The position numbers and the translations under genes were made by a program. From Burkholderiales bacterium (GTDB taxonomy: Bacteria > Pseudomonadota > Gammaproteobacteria > Burkholderiales > Burkholderiaceae_F): a stretch of 6,217 bases of DNA. Of this stretch, positions 5,186-6,217 are shown piece by piece. The DNA is taken from the NCBI GenBank assembly GCA_021205255.1, contig JAJPXW010000340.1, forward strand, positions 1 to 6,217, given 5' to 3'. Position 1 is the stretch's first letter; each line of letters opens with the position of its first letter. The notes under the pieces are model-generated. The model searched no databases. It saw nothing but the letters and a program-made list of their open reading frames with translations, and was not told the origin of the DNA.

Positions 5186-5758
5186 ATGCTTTTAATGATC
5201 GATAACTTCGATAGCTTCACATATAACTTAGTTCAATACTTTGGAGAACTTGGAGAAAACGTTCGTACTTATCGAAACGATGCAATTACCTTAGACGAAA
5301 TAGAAGCATTGAAGCCAAGTAGGATTTGCATTTCGCCTGGTCCCAACTCACCAGAGCTAGCTGGCATTTCTATTGATGTTATTAAAAGATTTGCTGGCAA
5401 GATTCCTATCTTTGGCGTGTGTTTAGGCCATCAAGCAATAGGCCAAGCCTTTGGCGGCAAAATTATCCGGGCCAAGAAAGTGATGCACGGCAAAATAGAC
5501 ACCGTATCCAATGATGGCAAAGGAGTATTTAAAGGACTTCCCGATAAATTCGATGTAGTTCGCTACCATTCATTAGCAATCGATGAGGATTCCTTGCCAG
5601 AATGCCTAGAAGTAACAGCTCGATCTTCAGACGGCGAAATTATGGGCGTCAGGCATAAAGAGTTTGCTGTTGAAGGCGTTCAATTTCATCCTGAATCCAT
5701 CTCTAGCGAGTATGGATACGAAATCCTTAAAAATTTTCTTAACCAATCCCAACCTTAA
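5186..5758 (+). CDS. trpG: Anthranilate synthase component II (glutamine amidotransferase)
   Basis: Class I glutamine amidotransferase subunit that hydrolyses glutamine and channels ammonia to TrpE. The 190-aa length fits a stand-alone TrpG, not fused to TrpD. Visible: N-terminal MIDNFDSFTYNLVQYF (4-19), the oxyanion loop SPGPNSPELAG (50-60), nucleophile C79 in GVCLGHQAIG, MHGKIDTV (100-107) and the His-Glu of the triad in VQFHPESI (H168, E170). Beta- and other proteobacterial TrpG can double as PabA for 4-aminobenzoate synthesis; no other pab gene is in the window, so this is possible but unproven. The start at 5186 has AGGAG at 5174-5178 with 7-nt spacing, directly after the trpE stop. Genes are cotranscribed with trpE upstream and trpD 27 nt downstream. 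Confidence 0.96.
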   Translation: MLLMIDNFDSFTYNLVQYFGELGENVRTYRNDAITLDEIEALKPSRICISPGPNSPELAGISIDVIKRFAGKIPIFGVCLGHQAIGQAFGGKIIRAKKVMHGKIDTVSNDGKGVFKGLPDKFDVVRYHSLAIDEDSLPECLEVTARSSDGEIMGVRHKEFAVEGVQFHPESISSEYGYEILKNFLNQSQP

Positions 5759-5785
5759 TTAATCTCAAACCTAACGGAGTATGTA

Positions 5786-6217
5786 ATGACTATAAAAGTT
5801 TCTGATGCAATCCAAAGGACAATCGAGCATCGCGAGATCTTCTCAGACGAAATGCTAGGTCTTTGGAGAGAGCTAATGACTGGCAAGATGTCGCCAGTAC
5901 AGATGGCAGGTTTGCTTATCGGTCTTCGTGTGAAGAAAGAAACGATTGACGAAATAACGGCAGCTGCCACCATCATGCGTGAATTCTCCACTAAGGTAGT
6001 AATTCCACATCCAGAAAACCTTCTTGACATCGTAGGAACAGGCGGTGATGGCCAGCATACTTTTAACATTTCAACAGCTGCGATGTTTGTTGTTGCGGCC
6101 GCTGGTGTAAGAGTTGCTAAGCATGGCAATCGTTCTGTTTCTTCATTGAGCGGAGCGGCCGAAGTTATTGAAGCTCTTGGAGGTTCAATTAATCTCTCTC
6201 CAGAAGAAATTGCGCAA
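5786..6217 (+). CDS. trpD: Anthranilate phosphoribosyltransferase, 5' part (cut by window edge)
   Basis: TrpD joins anthranilate to PRPP to give N-(5-phosphoribosyl)-anthranilate, the second step of the pathway. The frame is open from ATG 5786 to the last base, covering 144 codons of an expected 340 or so; the stop lies outside the window. The helical N-terminal domain is followed by the PRPP-binding glycine loop DIVGTGGDG (81-89), HTFNIST (91-97) and the anthranilate/Mg region KHGNRSVSS (112-120). After this the usual SKSGS-type segment reads SLSGAAE, with Leu at 121; that site varies among TrpD proteins. GGAG at 5776-5779, 6 nt before ATG 5786, sets the start. An ATG at 5781 in another frame is followed at once by TAA and is not the start. 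trpC would be expected next, beyond the window. Confidence 0.96.
   Translation, partial: MTIKVSDAIQRTIEHREIFSDEMLGLWRELMTGKMSPVQMAGLLIGLRVKKETIDEITAAATIMREFSTKVVIPHPENLLDIVGTGGDGQHTFNISTAAMFVVAAAGVRVAKHGNRSVSSLSGAAEVIEALGGSINLSPEEIAQ

Noticed and set aside
5781..5785. ATG-TAA minimal ORF between the trpD ribosome binding site and start
   Set aside because: A start directly followed by a stop arises easily by chance; the in-frame ATG at 5786 has good spacing and matches the TrpD N-terminus.

Overview
The window looks like chromosomal housekeeping DNA of a low-to-mid GC betaproteobacterium, probably in Burkholderiales. The order rpe-gph-trpE-trpG-trpD with mltA diverging just upstream is typical of that group. 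The TrpE N-terminus and the Gph and DsbC-like sequences also resemble Burkholderiales proteins from memory. The AT-rich base composition suggests a small-genome or host-associated line (Sutterellaceae- or Polynucleobacter-like), but the genus is inference. No mobile element, CRISPR array, tRNA or rRNA was seen.

Layout: 1-299 is AT-rich and apparently non-coding, with a cluster of T-tracts and a weak promoter candidate. 300-740 (+) encodes a single-domain DsbC-like thioredoxin-fold protein with a CPWC active site and no export signal. It converges on mltA (762-1961, -), a lytic transglycosylase lipoprotein. A short divergent intergenic region (1962-2072) carries promoter candidates for mltA and for rpe. 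rpe (2073-2768) and gph (2765-3481) overlap by 4 bp and are translationally coupled. After a 198-bp structured leader, trpE (3680-5173), trpG (5186-5758) and trpD (5786 to the window edge, truncated) follow closely.

How the genes work together: Rpe interconverts ribulose-5-P and xylulose-5-P. Gph removes 2-phosphoglycolate. TrpE and TrpG form anthranilate synthase and TrpD carries out the next step of tryptophan synthesis, using PRPP that is itself derived from the pentose phosphates handled by Rpe.

The most interesting signal is the gph-trpE gap. It holds an unlisted 32-codon ORF (3485-3583) ending in Trp-Pro-Trp-Arg-Leu-stop, plus several perfect hairpins. This is what a tryptophan-sensing leader peptide would look like. 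A clean intrinsic terminator with a U-run is not visible, and trpE has no Shine-Dalgarno sequence, so the mechanism may not be the classical enterobacterial one. The rest of the window is ordinary, apart from the DsbC-like protein, which lacks a signal peptide, the dimerisation domain and the usual second cysteine pair.
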